A stretch of DNA of 64,000 nucleotides from SAR92 clade bacterium H921 (lineage in GTDB: Bacteria > Pseudomonadota > Gammaproteobacteria > Pseudomonadales > Porticoccaceae): positions 124,001 through 188,000 of the forward strand of contig JAOALD010000001.1 of the NCBI GenBank assembly GCA_025153755.1, given 5' to 3'. Positions within the stretch are counted from its first letter, which is position 1. Each line of letters opens with the position of its first letter. Shown one piece after another: positions 1 to 8,367 of this stretch. Under the pieces are notes generated by a model. It was not told the origin of the DNA and searched no databases. It was given only the letters and a program-made list of their open reading frames with translations. The position numbers were made by a program, and so were the translations under genes.

Positions 1-1265
1 TGGCAGAAGACACCCGTCGAGCAATGGAGAAAGTTATCCATCTGTATGGCGAAGATGCGCTAGTGGTTTCAAACAACCGAGCCAAGGATCAGACAGAAAT
101 TATTGTCGCCGTTGATATAGCCCCGGATACCGAGAAGACCCTCAGTGAAATGCAAGCTCCCTGTCGTGAGGCCCCTCGCATTGCGCTTGGAGATATGCCC
201 AATTTTGAGGAAGTAATGGAGTCTGAAATATTTAAAACAGTGCCAACGGTCTCCCATGACCCGGGGCGCAATAAAAGCCTAGATCTAGATGAAAATTTAG
301 GGCCAGCGCTGATTGAAGAGTTTATGCAAGAACTTAAGCAAACTGTCGCCAAAGACGAAAATCAGCCTTTGGCAAACAGCCTAGGCGAGGAGCGAGATCA
401 ACTCAAGGCACGGGAAATTGTCGATCTGGTGCGCCAAGAATTGGCCGTTATGCGCAATGAGTTCAAAATGGCACAGCAGCTTGATGCCTGGAGTGGCACC
501 CATGCAGTGGCAGATGAGATGCGGCCGTTAATAGATGCCTTTAACGAAACAGGTATGCCTGTTAGTTTGCGCGCACTGGTTACCGATACCGTTAATCAAA
601 ATACAGACATGACCGCGGCCCTATCCGACATTGCTAACATGCTCGGGGGGGCCATCAAACATATCGATATTATGCAAAATATACAGGGTGTTCACCTTAT
701 AGCCGGTAGTTCTGGCGCAGGCAAAACCCTGATGGCTGGGCGCCTTGCGAAACAGGCAGCTCTTAATTACGGCGACCTCGATGTAGCGCTTGTCAGCTAC
801 AATGACAGTCGTTTTGGTGCCTGGAATCAAACTCAATTAATTGGTGCTCAGGCCGGTATAGAAACCTTTAGAGCCAGTAGCCCGGAAATGCTTGAGAGCC
901 TGCTCCAAGAGCTCCACTCGCGCAAACTCATTATTATTGATACCCCCGGGGTTGATGTTGAAAATCAATTGTCAACGCTGACAACGCTTCTACCCGAGGC
1001 ACATAAACATCTTGTATTGGCCGCTGATGCCTCAGAAAGCTCAGTTAAGAGGCATTTGAAATCTTCTGATCTACAATGGGACTCAGTCATGCTGTCACGG
1101 CTTGAGACAGGTGTTTATCCATGGGCCGTTATTAATTCTTTGCTCAATAGCGATATTCCAGTGTCTATTGGCGCGGCAGAACCCTCTATTATTGATATGG
1201 CACCCCTGACCGGGCATGCATTGGCTCAGCAAGCTCTAAGCCATTTGCCAATTAGTTTTGTTTGA
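1..1265 (+). CDS. flhF: Flagellar biosynthesis GTPase FlhF (5' partial)
   Basis: SRP-type GTPase that sets the place and number of polar flagella. The frame is open to the window edge: seven in-frame codons (AEDTRRA) before the ATG at 24 match the usual FlhF N-terminus, so ATG 24 is internal and the true start lies upstream. The P-loop GSSGAGKT is at 705-728, followed by a switch-like segment (VALVSYNDSRFGAWNQ) and a DTPG motif (LIIIDTPGVD) where DTAG is usual. The G4 position reads SRLET rather than TKLD, so this copy is somewhat diverged. flhA is probably just upstream, outside the window. flhG follows after an unusually long gap of 210 bases. Confidence 0.93.
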   Translation, partial: AEDTRRAMEKVIHLYGEDALVVSNNRAKDQTEIIVAVDIAPDTEKTLSEMQAPCREAPRIALGDMPNFEEVMESEIFKTVPTVSHDPGRNKSLDLDENLGPALIEEFMQELKQTVAKDENQPLANSLGEERDQLKAREIVDLVRQELAVMRNEFKMAQQLDAWSGTHAVADEMRPLIDAFNETGMPVSLRALVTDTVNQNTDMTAALSDIANMLGGAIKHIDIMQNIQGVHLIAGSSGAGKTLMAGRLAKQAALNYGDLDVALVSYNDSRFGAWNQTQLIGAQAGIETFRASSPEMLESLLQELHSRKLIIIDTPGVDVENQLSTLTTLLPEAHKHLVLAADASESSVKRHLKSSDLQWDSVMLSRLETGVYPWAVINSLLNSDIPVSIGAAEPSIIDMAPLTGHALAQQALSHLPISFV

Positions 1266-1475
1266 CTAGATTGAGACGATAAACGAAAATGAAAGGTAAG
1301 TTTGAGAGGGGTAAAAAAGTAATCCCTACGAGACTGCTCGATTTATATTGGCTTGATTGGTCGTACCTTCGAAGCCTCGACACTAATCAGGGCGCAGTCA
1401 GACTCTCAAGCCAAAAATTTTATTGTGGCGAGGTACCTACGCGCTTTATTTTGAAAGTGTTAACAAGGTTTAAAA

Positions 1476-2303
1476 ATGCTTAACAGAAGCTCCACTCAAA
1501 TCATCGGTATAGCCAGCGGCAAAGGAGGCGTAGGCAAAACAACTGTTTCGGTTAATCTTGCCGTTACCCTTGCCTCGCTAGGTAGAAAAGTGATGATTTT
1601 TGATGCTGACTTGGGCCTGGCAAATGCTCAATTGGCCTTGGGGTGTCGCACACCATATAACTTTAGCCATGTGCTGTCCGGCGAAAAAACCCTCAGCGAA
1701 ATCGTTGTTGACGGGCCAATGGGCGTAAAGCTTGTGCCTGGAGCCAGTGGTATGCAGCATATGGCCTCGTTAAGTTCAGCAGAAACTGCCGGTATCATTC
1801 AGTCCTTTTCAGAGATTGAAGACGACTTAGACTACTTCATCGTGGATTTGGCGGCGGGACTCTCAGACACTGTTATGACGTTCATGCGCGCCTGTCAGCA
1901 CCGTTTTATTGTGCTGAAGAACGAGCCATCTTCCATAGCCGATGCCTACGGAACGATTAAAGTAATGATCCAGGAACATCAGCTTGACCGCATCAGTCTA
2001 ATTCCCAATGGTGTCACCTCCCAGAATGAAGGTGAGCAGCTTTACGGTAGTATTAACTCAGTGATTCAAAACTTCCTAGGTGGCCGAGTAGACTATTTAC
2101 ACTCTATTGCCGAGGATGAGATGGTTCTCAGAGCAATTAAAGCCTCTCAGCCGGTGATATCCTTTGCCCCCTCGAGTATCGCCACGCGTGACTTTAAGTC
2201 TCTGGCTAAAATGGTCATGACTCTTGACTCTGAAATTCCTATGACTGGTGGTCTGCAGTTCTTTATCGAAAGACTAGCTACCCAGCAACAAGGGGCTAGT
2301 TAA
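1476..2303 (+). CDS. flhG: MinD-like ATPase FlhG (FleN)
   Basis: ParA/MinD-family ATPase that counters FlhF and limits flagellar number; in Pseudomonas and Vibrio the homologue also restrains the master regulator FleQ/FlrA. The deviant Walker A GKGGVGKT is at residues 15-22, followed by the switch segment FDADLGLANAQLALG and a Walker-B-like FIVDLAAG. The length of 275 aa is normal. The ATG at 1476 has an AAGG nine bases upstream. fliA starts nine bases after the stop, so the two are surely co-transcribed. The FleQ-like protein at 22050-23186 is the likely partner. Confidence 0.95.
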   Translation: MLNRSSTQIIGIASGKGGVGKTTVSVNLAVTLASLGRKVMIFDADLGLANAQLALGCRTPYNFSHVLSGEKTLSEIVVDGPMGVKLVPGASGMQHMASLSSAETAGIIQSFSEIEDDLDYFIVDLAAGLSDTVMTFMRACQHRFIVLKNEPSSIADAYGTIKVMIQEHQLDRISLIPNGVTSQNEGEQLYGSINSVIQNFLGGRVDYLHSIAEDEMVLRAIKASQPVISFAPSSIATRDFKSLAKMVMTLDSEIPMTGGLQFFIERLATQQQGAS

Positions 2304-2312
2304 GGGCTACTT

Positions 2313-3032
2313 ATGACTGACGTCAAAATATATCAAGATATTCAAAATGCCGATCAAAACAGCAGTGAGCTGCTAACTCATGTTGGATTGGTCAAACGCG
2401 TTGCCCTACACCTTAAGGGCAGGCTTCCAAATTTTATGGAACTGGATGAGTTAATTCAGGTAGGTATGATTGGTCTTATTGAAGCGAAAAGCTCTTTTGA
2501 TCCAAGCAAAGGCGTCGAGTTTGAAGTGTTTGCTAAAAATCGTGTGCGCGGCGCCATTCTTGATCAGGTTCGCAAGCTGTCTTATCTGCCGCGCTCAGCC
2601 ATAGTAAATATTCGCGACCACAACGAAGCCCATACCGCTCTTAGCAATGAATTAGGGCGCGAAGCGTCACAAGCAGAACTAGCAGAATTTATGGGCAAGG
2701 ATATAGAGAGCTTCCAAAAAGAGCGTACTCACGCCCATCGCTTTCAGACAGTGTCCTTAGAGGCCCAACTGCCAGATTCCGTGGACCTTCCGGTTAACGA
2801 ATCCAATGAGCCTGAAGCCCAGATGGCCCAAGATCAGTTTATGGAGTCACTAGAGGAATCTATAGAAAACTTGCCAGAACGAGACCGTACTGTAATATCC
2901 CTGTATTACGTTGAAGAAATGAACCTTAGAGAGATAGGTGCCGTTCTAGATGTCAGTGAATCACGAGTGAGCCAGATTCTATCATCTAGCGTAAAGAAGT
3001 TACGAAATCGTCTAGACCTCGGGGCCTTATAA
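2313..3032 (+). CDS. fliA: Flagellar sigma factor FliA (sigma-28)
   Basis: Sigma-28 for late flagellar genes (flagellin, stator, chaperone). Region 2 is visible at about residues 45-100 (LDELIQVGMIGLIEA, then VEFEVFAKNRVRGAILDQ) and the region 4 helix-turn-helix near the C-terminus (LREIGAVLDVSESRVSQIL). The length of 239 aa fits the family. Likely targets in this window are the TAAAG/GCCGAT promoters in front of fliS (25855) and pomA (30723). The next gene starts only two bases after the stop. Confidence 0.97.
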   Translation: MTDVKIYQDIQNADQNSSELLTHVGLVKRVALHLKGRLPNFMELDELIQVGMIGLIEAKSSFDPSKGVEFEVFAKNRVRGAILDQVRKLSYLPRSAIVNIRDHNEAHTALSNELGREASQAELAEFMGKDIESFQKERTHAHRFQTVSLEAQLPDSVDLPVNESNEPEAQMAQDQFMESLEESIENLPERDRTVISLYYVEEMNLREIGAVLDVSESRVSQILSSSVKKLRNRLDLGAL

Positions 3033-3034
3033 GC

Positions 3035-3583
3035 ATGGCTTTATCATTGTTTAAAAACCGCGCAGCAAAAACGGCTATGCGTCATGCCAAAGAAGAATAT
3101 ATAAAGGCTGCATCCCTTAGTAGTGATAGCCGAGAAGCTCGCACCTATAAGATCCGCATGGGTATCCGTTGCCGAGCACATCTAGATAAGCTGTTTATAG
3201 ACGGTGCTAAAAAAACAGAAATATTTCAACAAAAGTGCATGACGGCCGTCGCTAAAGGATTAGATAAACCTGCGCCGCCTAAGCCCAATCTCTTCCAGAC
3301 AGTTAAGACTGTCAGCGGTCAGATATACACCTATGTACCGGAAGAATTCGCTCAGCCCGTATTTGATTTAGGCTCTATGTACCAAACTATGCAGATTGAT
3401 GCATTCAAAGCGATTACACTTGTCCAAGAAGTCGCTGAGCGAGTTAGCTTTGATTTAGGTCTAGAGGGCCCGATCATCACACTGCAGTTTTTGCGCGATG
3501 AGTTAAGCGCTAGTGAAGAAGTAGATAACGATGAAAGTGGTGTCAGCACGGATGAAGATAAAACGCAGGAAGACATTAATTAG
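3035..3583 (+). CDS. Unrecognised 182-aa protein downstream of fliA
   Basis: Soluble protein with a basic N-terminal third (many Lys/Arg, FKNRAAKTAMRHAKEEY) and a strongly acidic tail (last about 25 residues rich in Asp/Glu). No signal peptide or membrane segment is seen. I do not recognise the family. It starts two bases after the fliA stop, where cheY usually sits in Pseudomonas, so it is co-transcribed with flhG-fliA and probably connected to the flagellum; that link is inferred from position only. Confidence 0.72.
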   Translation: MALSLFKNRAAKTAMRHAKEEYIKAASLSSDSREARTYKIRMGIRCRAHLDKLFIDGAKKTEIFQQKCMTAVAKGLDKPAPPKPNLFQTVKTVSGQIYTYVPEEFAQPVFDLGSMYQTMQIDAFKAITLVQEVAERVSFDLGLEGPIITLQFLRDELSASEEVDNDESGVSTDEDKTQEDIN

Positions 3584-3600
3584 TTTTTGACTCCGATGAT

Positions 3601-4257
3601 ATGCAAGAGCCTATGACACCAATAATTTTGCTAACAGTGCTGCTTGGAACTGCTGCCACTATTATCCTACTCATTTATTTAATCGATCGAATAAACCGCC
3701 TAGAGCGGCTAACTTTCAGTGATGCTAGGCCCGCCGCCGAACAAAACGCAGAAAGTGCTGCTGACAATTCTTTTTTAGGTCTATCCGGCCAACTGCTGTG
3801 GGATGCCATGGAGGGAAAGTCGCCCGAGGGCTTCAATGAGAACGACCTTATAACGCTAAAGCCTCGCTACGAACGGTTGTTACAGACTCATATTGAGCGA
3901 ATCTTCGATGAAGGAGTCAAAGACGCACGACAAGGGGCTAAGGCTAAAAGACCAAGGATACCATTAGAAATCAAAACGTTGCGGGGATCTGTTAACTCTT
4001 GGATGCCACCGCAGCACGCCTCTGCCATTTACAATGCCGGGTTTCAAAGCGTCAATGCAGCGGAACCAGAGCTCTCTGTTATCCGAGATGGCCTTGATAA
4101 TGCGGCAAACCTTCTCTATTCTCGCACCAATCTAGAGTTACAAACGCCGTTTTCATCAGCGCTTTTGCCGTCCCCCGGGCCCGTTGAGGAGACGCTTCTG
4201 GAGGATCTGCCGCCACTCCCAGATGAACCAGCCGCCAACGAAAATTCGAGCAAGTAG
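3601..4257 (+). CDS. Unrecognised 218-aa protein with one N-terminal membrane helix
   Basis: One hydrophobic helix at about residues 6-27 (IILLTVLLGTAATIILLIYL), then a soluble domain (LLWDAMEG, PRYERLLQTHIERIFDEGV, RGSVNSWMPPQHASAIYNAG) and a Pro/Glu-rich tail. It looks like a membrane-anchored protein; which side the soluble part faces cannot be decided from sequence alone. It follows the 182-aa gene by 17 bases and ends exactly against the stop of the convergent 348-aa gene (4257/4258). Family unknown to me. Confidence 0.7.
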   Translation: MQEPMTPIILLTVLLGTAATIILLIYLIDRINRLERLTFSDARPAAEQNAESAADNSFLGLSGQLLWDAMEGKSPEGFNENDLITLKPRYERLLQTHIERIFDEGVKDARQGAKAKRPRIPLEIKTLRGSVNSWMPPQHASAIYNAGFQSVNAAEPELSVIRDGLDNAANLLYSRTNLELQTPFSSALLPSPGPVEETLLEDLPPLPDEPAANENSSK

Positions 4258-5304
4258 CTAACGCTGGGCCTTAATTTTGGGGTACACCACAATTGAGGGA
4301 TCGGCCTCTGGCTGGTCCTCGCGATCCTGTACCTCTTGCAAGGCTACCTGACGCTGCAAAACCTCAAGATAATTATTCCGCTCCAGGGCCACCAGTGCTT
4401 CGACGTCGGCGTTTAAGTTGGCAACTGATTGTATGCGCCGGTCGAATGTTTTAATTTGAGTGCCGAGTTTCTTCACCGTGCCAGTGACCATCTCGACTTT
4501 TGCGCCCTGCGCTTTTAACGCCGTATTCAGCTGTTGAATCTGTACCGCAACCTTGCCGGTTTCGGCTCTAACAGTTTGAGCGGTCGCGGTCGGAACCTGC
4601 TTACTCAAATTTGCAATAGCCTGTTCTGTCTTGGATATTTCTGCAGCTAGCGCTAACTGATCACTCGCGAACTGTGACTGTTTCATAGCCAATTGATTGA
4701 TCGAAAAATTCATTTGCTCAAAAGTCTGCAACGCAGAATTCATTTTAACCACGCGCTTGCTGAGCGCAACCATCATACCATCAACCTGCTCAACCCGAGA
4801 TGAAAGCTCGATTGATAAAAAGGCAATAATACCCACAGCAACCAGCAGTGTGGTAACGGCACCGAGCATAACTCTTGTGGTCATAACCGCGCTTTTAGCG
4901 CTGGCATCTACCAATTCATTGACTCTTTTTTGTAGGTGATCAAGACCATTTTCAAGCGCCGATGACGCGCGACGACTCACATCTGCCGCGCTATTAGTCG
5001 CGTCTGCGGTATCTAGTACACCTGGCACTAAAACTTCCAGGCGACTAGAGATCTCTTGCGCGTTTTTGAGTACCTGAGAAAATCGTTGATAGTCCCCCGA
5101 CTCCGGCTTGTCACTGTCCATATCATCCTTGGCAGCCTGTTCGGAAGCCTCTGCCGGCTCAGCGTCAGTATCTAAATCTGCATCGCCAGCGACCTCTTCG
5201 AGCACTTCCTCTTGCTCTTGCTCTATCGCGGCAACATCAGCCTCTTGGTCTACTGATAGTTCAGGACTTTCGGTATTTTCAATTTCGTCTTCAGGATTAC
5301 TCAT
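4258..5304 (-). CDS. Unrecognised 348-aa membrane protein with long coiled coils
   Basis: Acidic low-complexity N-terminus (residues 1-70), a helical segment with heptad character (about 75-135), one membrane helix (about 145-167, MLGAVTTLLVAVGIIAFLSI), then a long predicted coiled coil (about 170-330) and a short basic tail. The layout resembles membrane-anchored scaffold or receptor-like proteins but I recognise no family. Its ATGA start overlaps the stop of the 118-aa gene by four bases, so it is the last gene of the flhB-side operon. Involvement with the flagellum or cell pole is an inference from position. Confidence 0.72.
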   Translation of the reverse strand: MSNPEDEIENTESPELSVDQEADVAAIEQEQEEVLEEVAGDADLDTDAEPAEASEQAAKDDMDSDKPESGDYQRFSQVLKNAQEISSRLEVLVPGVLDTADATNSAADVSRRASSALENGLDHLQKRVNELVDASAKSAVMTTRVMLGAVTTLLVAVGIIAFLSIELSSRVEQVDGMMVALSKRVVKMNSALQTFEQMNFSINQLAMKQSQFASDQLALAAEISKTEQAIANLSKQVPTATAQTVRAETGKVAVQIQQLNTALKAQGAKVEMVTGTVKKLGTQIKTFDRRIQSVANLNADVEALVALERNNYLEVLQRQVALQEVQDREDQPEADPSIVVYPKIKAQR

Positions 5305-5657
5305 AGGGATTCCGAACTGGTTACAGGTGGCACTTCATGATGGCCATCGAGCGCATCTAGTTGCGAAGAAATATCGGCAGAAACGCGTTTAACTTTAGAA
5401 ATTCGCTGACTCAATAAGTCATCGAAAAGTGCCTTATCAGCACTCATTGATGCGTCATCATATTCGTTGGCAATTAACACCTCTTGTTTATCCACAACCC
5501 TCTGTGAGGGCGAATTGACAACAACAGCATCTGCATTAGTGTTGAAACTGGCACGAGATGTCTCAGTCGATTCACCAACCGGGCCGTCTAAAACATCACC
5601 TAACTCAGCACTGACACCGGCAAGATTAAATAACTGCTCTTTTTCTGTATCAGACAT
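5301..5657 (-). CDS. Unrecognised 118-aa acidic protein
   Basis: Small soluble protein rich in Asp, Glu and Ser, without membrane helix or signal peptide. A short amphipathic segment near the C-terminus (FDDLLSQRISKVKRVSADIS) may be a binding helix. It sits between the SPOR-domain gene (23-base gap) and the 348-aa coiled-coil gene (4-base overlap), which implies translational coupling. No function can be read from the sequence. Confidence 0.62.
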   Translation of the reverse strand: MSDTEKEQLFNLAGVSAELGDVLDGPVGESTETSRASFNTNADAVVVNSPSQRVVDKQEVLIANEYDDASMSADKALFDDLLSQRISKVKRVSADISSQLDALDGHHEVPPVTSSESL

Positions 5658-5680
5658 TGCTCATCTCATATTGGCCTTAG

Positions 5681-7192
5681 CTAGTTCCGCACCACAGTTT
5701 TAAGTTGCTGTGCTCCTCTAATCCAATAATCGGCAGGTAAGCCTGACCCTTTAGTGAATTCTGTTGCCGCAACCTTTGTACTGAAGGGTCCTGATAGCAC
5801 TGCATAGGCAATATTATCAGCAGCGGCTATAGGCACGACTTTGGCTCTGCTTAAACCGGCAAAGCGCTTAACATAGAGTTGCGCCTGTTCGGTGGTACTG
5901 AGCACTATATGTTGTACAAAGAAATCCGTCGCCCTAGCTCCCTGAACAGAGCCAGAAACCCTCGCCTTTTTTCGGTCCGCAGCTTGTTGACGTCGCTCTT
6001 TTGCCGCTTTGGCCAACGCCGCTCGTTGATTGGCTAAGGCCTCAGCCGAGAGCCTTTGATCAACCTTTTTCTCAGCAACATTTTGCTTGGCAAGCTTATC
6101 CTTGTTAAGCGCCGCAACAATTGCCTGAGCCTCTACAATCTGGCTAGTAGCCTGGGTTTTACTAGGTTTTTTGACAACCTCAATTCCGGTTACTTCGTTC
6201 TGATCTACAGGTAGTGTTATCGGCTCAGAAATCTGGGAGCTTTTGGAGGTATCAGCTAACGCTGTCAGTGCGCTTGAAACGCTGGCTTCATAGCGCTCTA
6301 TCCCATCAGGATTAAACATAGAAACCACCACCCAGGTGAGTGCCAAGCTTCCTAAAAAGATCGCTAATACCGGCCAAAGTCGGCTTTTTTGAGGTTGAAT
6401 ATCTTCATCGTCATAACGGGTATCAGCATCGTCTACAAAACTAACACCACTGTCATTAAATGGATTAGTATCAGCGGAATCATCTGCAACGGCGCCATTT
6501 TCATTGGTATCAGACATTGCGGCCGGACTGTACTCATCTTGACTCTCATCGGCGTAACCTCCCTGCACTGCTGCCCCTAGACCCGCGTGCAAAAGCATTG
6601 TTTCAGTCTCTCGCTCAAAACCATGCTCTTTGGCTGCGATCATTAATTCGCGCGCCTCGTCTAGTGTTGGCGTCTCAACCACCCATCGATAGAGGCGTCG
6701 CCCAAATAATCCCAGCAACCTTTCATGGCCGGGCCAACCAGTTTTATCGACAAACAATACCAGTCGTACATTGACGCCCGGGAAGTCTGCCAAAAGTCTT
6801 ACTAGCAGCGTCCACTGCTCGTCATCAACGGCTTTGGCGTCATTGACCACCAATAATTTTACCGGCATTGCTGGATCTGCGGGTTGCCGAGCATTTTCCA
6901 TACTCATACTAGCAAGCATTTCATTAAACCGCTTGAGCAAGCTGTCGGTATTCGCAGGCAAGAAAACCTCTACCTGAAAAATATTGAGTTCACGAAAACG
7001 AGCAACCAGCATACGACAATAGTGGTCGATAACAGTTTCATTAGTACCGATCACCGCTAAGCCAAGATCTTCGTCAGCAACAGCATCCAGAGCGTGCTGA
7101 AAGCGATGCTTGTCAACGCTGCGATAAAAGATATTGCCGCCATCAAACCAGTTTTTAAACTCGAAAGTCGGTTCTTTTTTATTATCTACCAT
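5681..7192 (-). CDS. DamX-like SPOR-domain membrane protein with degenerate ATPase domain
   Basis: 503 aa. Residues 1-210 resemble the ExeA/DamX-type ATPase fold, but the Walker A position (about 44-60, AVIGTNETVIDHY) has lost its GxxxxGK[ST] motif; a Walker-B-like LLVVNDA remains at 113-119. After an acidic linker comes one membrane helix (about 272-293), a Lys/Ala/Gln-rich helical stretch (about 360-415) and a C-terminal SPOR-like domain (about 425-500, FFVQHIVLS ... YAVLSGPF). SPOR domains bind denuded peptidoglycan at division sites and poles. The gene follows flhB by 26 bases, so it belongs to the flagellar operon. A role in polar or cell-wall placement of the flagellum is inferred. Confidence 0.75.
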   Translation of the reverse strand: MVDNKKEPTFEFKNWFDGGNIFYRSVDKHRFQHALDAVADEDLGLAVIGTNETVIDHYCRMLVARFRELNIFQVEVFLPANTDSLLKRFNEMLASMSMENARQPADPAMPVKLLVVNDAKAVDDEQWTLLVRLLADFPGVNVRLVLFVDKTGWPGHERLLGLFGRRLYRWVVETPTLDEARELMIAAKEHGFERETETMLLHAGLGAAVQGGYADESQDEYSPAAMSDTNENGAVADDSADTNPFNDSGVSFVDDADTRYDDEDIQPQKSRLWPVLAIFLGSLALTWVVVSMFNPDGIERYEASVSSALTALADTSKSSQISEPITLPVDQNEVTGIEVVKKPSKTQATSQIVEAQAIVAALNKDKLAKQNVAEKKVDQRLSAEALANQRAALAKAAKERRQQAADRKKARVSGSVQGARATDFFVQHIVLSTTEQAQLYVKRFAGLSRAKVVPIAAADNIAYAVLSGPFSTKVAATEFTKGSGLPADYWIRGAQQLKTVVRN

Positions 7193-7218
7193 GTGCTTTC
7201 TCCATGAGCACCGAAGGC

Positions 7219-8367
7219 CTAGCTGGCCAGAGTGCCATCTGTGTTGTAACGCATTCCAGCAGGAACTTCAGGTCGGGGCCTCTCTGCCACAGTAGACCCT
7301 GGACCCAAACTATTGAGGCTAAATACATAGGCAATCACCTGCGCTACCGCATAGTATAGGGATTCTGGCACACTTTGGTTTATATCCGTTGTAAAATAAA
7401 GCGCTCTGGCCAATGTCGGCGAAGAAAACAGGGGTACACCGCTTTTCCCTGCGCGTTCACGAATACTCTGAGCCATAAAGTCAGCGCCCTTGGCAACCAC
7501 CAGCGGCGCGCCATTACTCGATGGATCGTAGCTTAGGGCAACGGCAAAATGCTCTGGGTTAACGATGATAACATCGGCATCTGCCACAGCCTCTAGCATT
7601 TGACCCATCGCCATTTCACGCTGTTTGCGCCTTATTTGCGCCTTGACCTCAGGGCGGCCCTCGGTATCTTTAAATTCATCCTTGACCTCCTGCTTGGTCA
7701 TTTTCATTTTTTTGTTGAATTCGTAGATCTGATAGGGAACATCAATCGCCGCGGCCACAATTAGGGTCAGTGTGACCAACACAGTGCCCGTAGCAATCAT
7801 CTGCCCTGCTTCGGCCATAGCCGGGCCGAAATTCATAAAGCCAAGTCCAACGATGGCGTCAAAACTCTGGCTTACTACCAAATATAGGGTTAGACCAACT
7901 AGACTGAACTTAGCCAGAGCCTTACTCAGATCGACTAACGCCTTAGTACCAAACATGCGTTTAAAGCCGTTAAGCGGGTTAATCTTGCTGCCCTTGGGTG
8001 CAAGGGATTTTATCGAAAAAATGTATCCCCCCAACATGCCAGCGGCACCTAGGGCAATTATTATTGCCAGAATAAATATAGGCACCACCACCGACATGCT
8101 TTCCAATGCATGAGATCCAAAGGTAGTTGGAAGTAGGTTGTCTGAAAAAATAGCTTTGCGATCGAAGGTGAAGCCTGCGACGAATATCTCACTTAGCTGA
8201 GTAATTAGGTAGCCGCCGAACAGATACATAAAACAGGCGACCCCGATCATCATTGCCGCTACCGAGAGTTCTTGCGATCGGGCAACCTGACCGTCTTCTT
8301 GCGCCTTTTCGAGACGCTTGGCGGTGGGCTCTTCACTGCGTTCTTCGCTGGTATCCTGTTCTGACAT
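7219..8367 (-). CDS. flhB: Flagellar type III export switch protein FlhB
   Basis: Export-gate protein that switches substrate from rod/hook to filament type. 382 aa: charged N-terminus (SEERSEEPTAKRLEKA), four membrane helices, and a cytoplasmic domain from about residue 215. The self-cleavage site reads NPEH at 270-273 (7549-7560) instead of the usual NPTH; Asn-Pro, where cleavage occurs, is kept. The tail ends at about the usual length. It overlaps the fliR stop (TAATG arrangement at 8365-8369), typical of translational coupling. Confidence 0.96.
   Translation of the reverse strand: MSEQDTSEERSEEPTAKRLEKAQEDGQVARSQELSVAAMMIGVACFMYLFGGYLITQLSEIFVAGFTFDRKAIFSDNLLPTTFGSHALESMSVVVPIFILAIIIALGAAGMLGGYIFSIKSLAPKGSKINPLNGFKRMFGTKALVDLSKALAKFSLVGLTLYLVVSQSFDAIVGLGFMNFGPAMAEAGQMIATGTVLVTLTLIVAAAIDVPYQIYEFNKKMKMTKQEVKDEFKDTEGRPEVKAQIRRKQREMAMGQMLEAVADADVIIVNPEHFAVALSYDPSSNGAPLVVAKGADFMAQSIRERAGKSGVPLFSSPTLARALYFTTDINQSVPESLYYAVAQVIAYVFSLNSLGPGSTVAERPRPEVPAGMRYNTDGTLAS

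Noticed and set aside
1289-1483. 64-codon open frame in the flhF-flhG gap
   Set aside because: Weak ribosome site, overlap with the flhG start, and composition not like a protein of this genome; no family resemblance.
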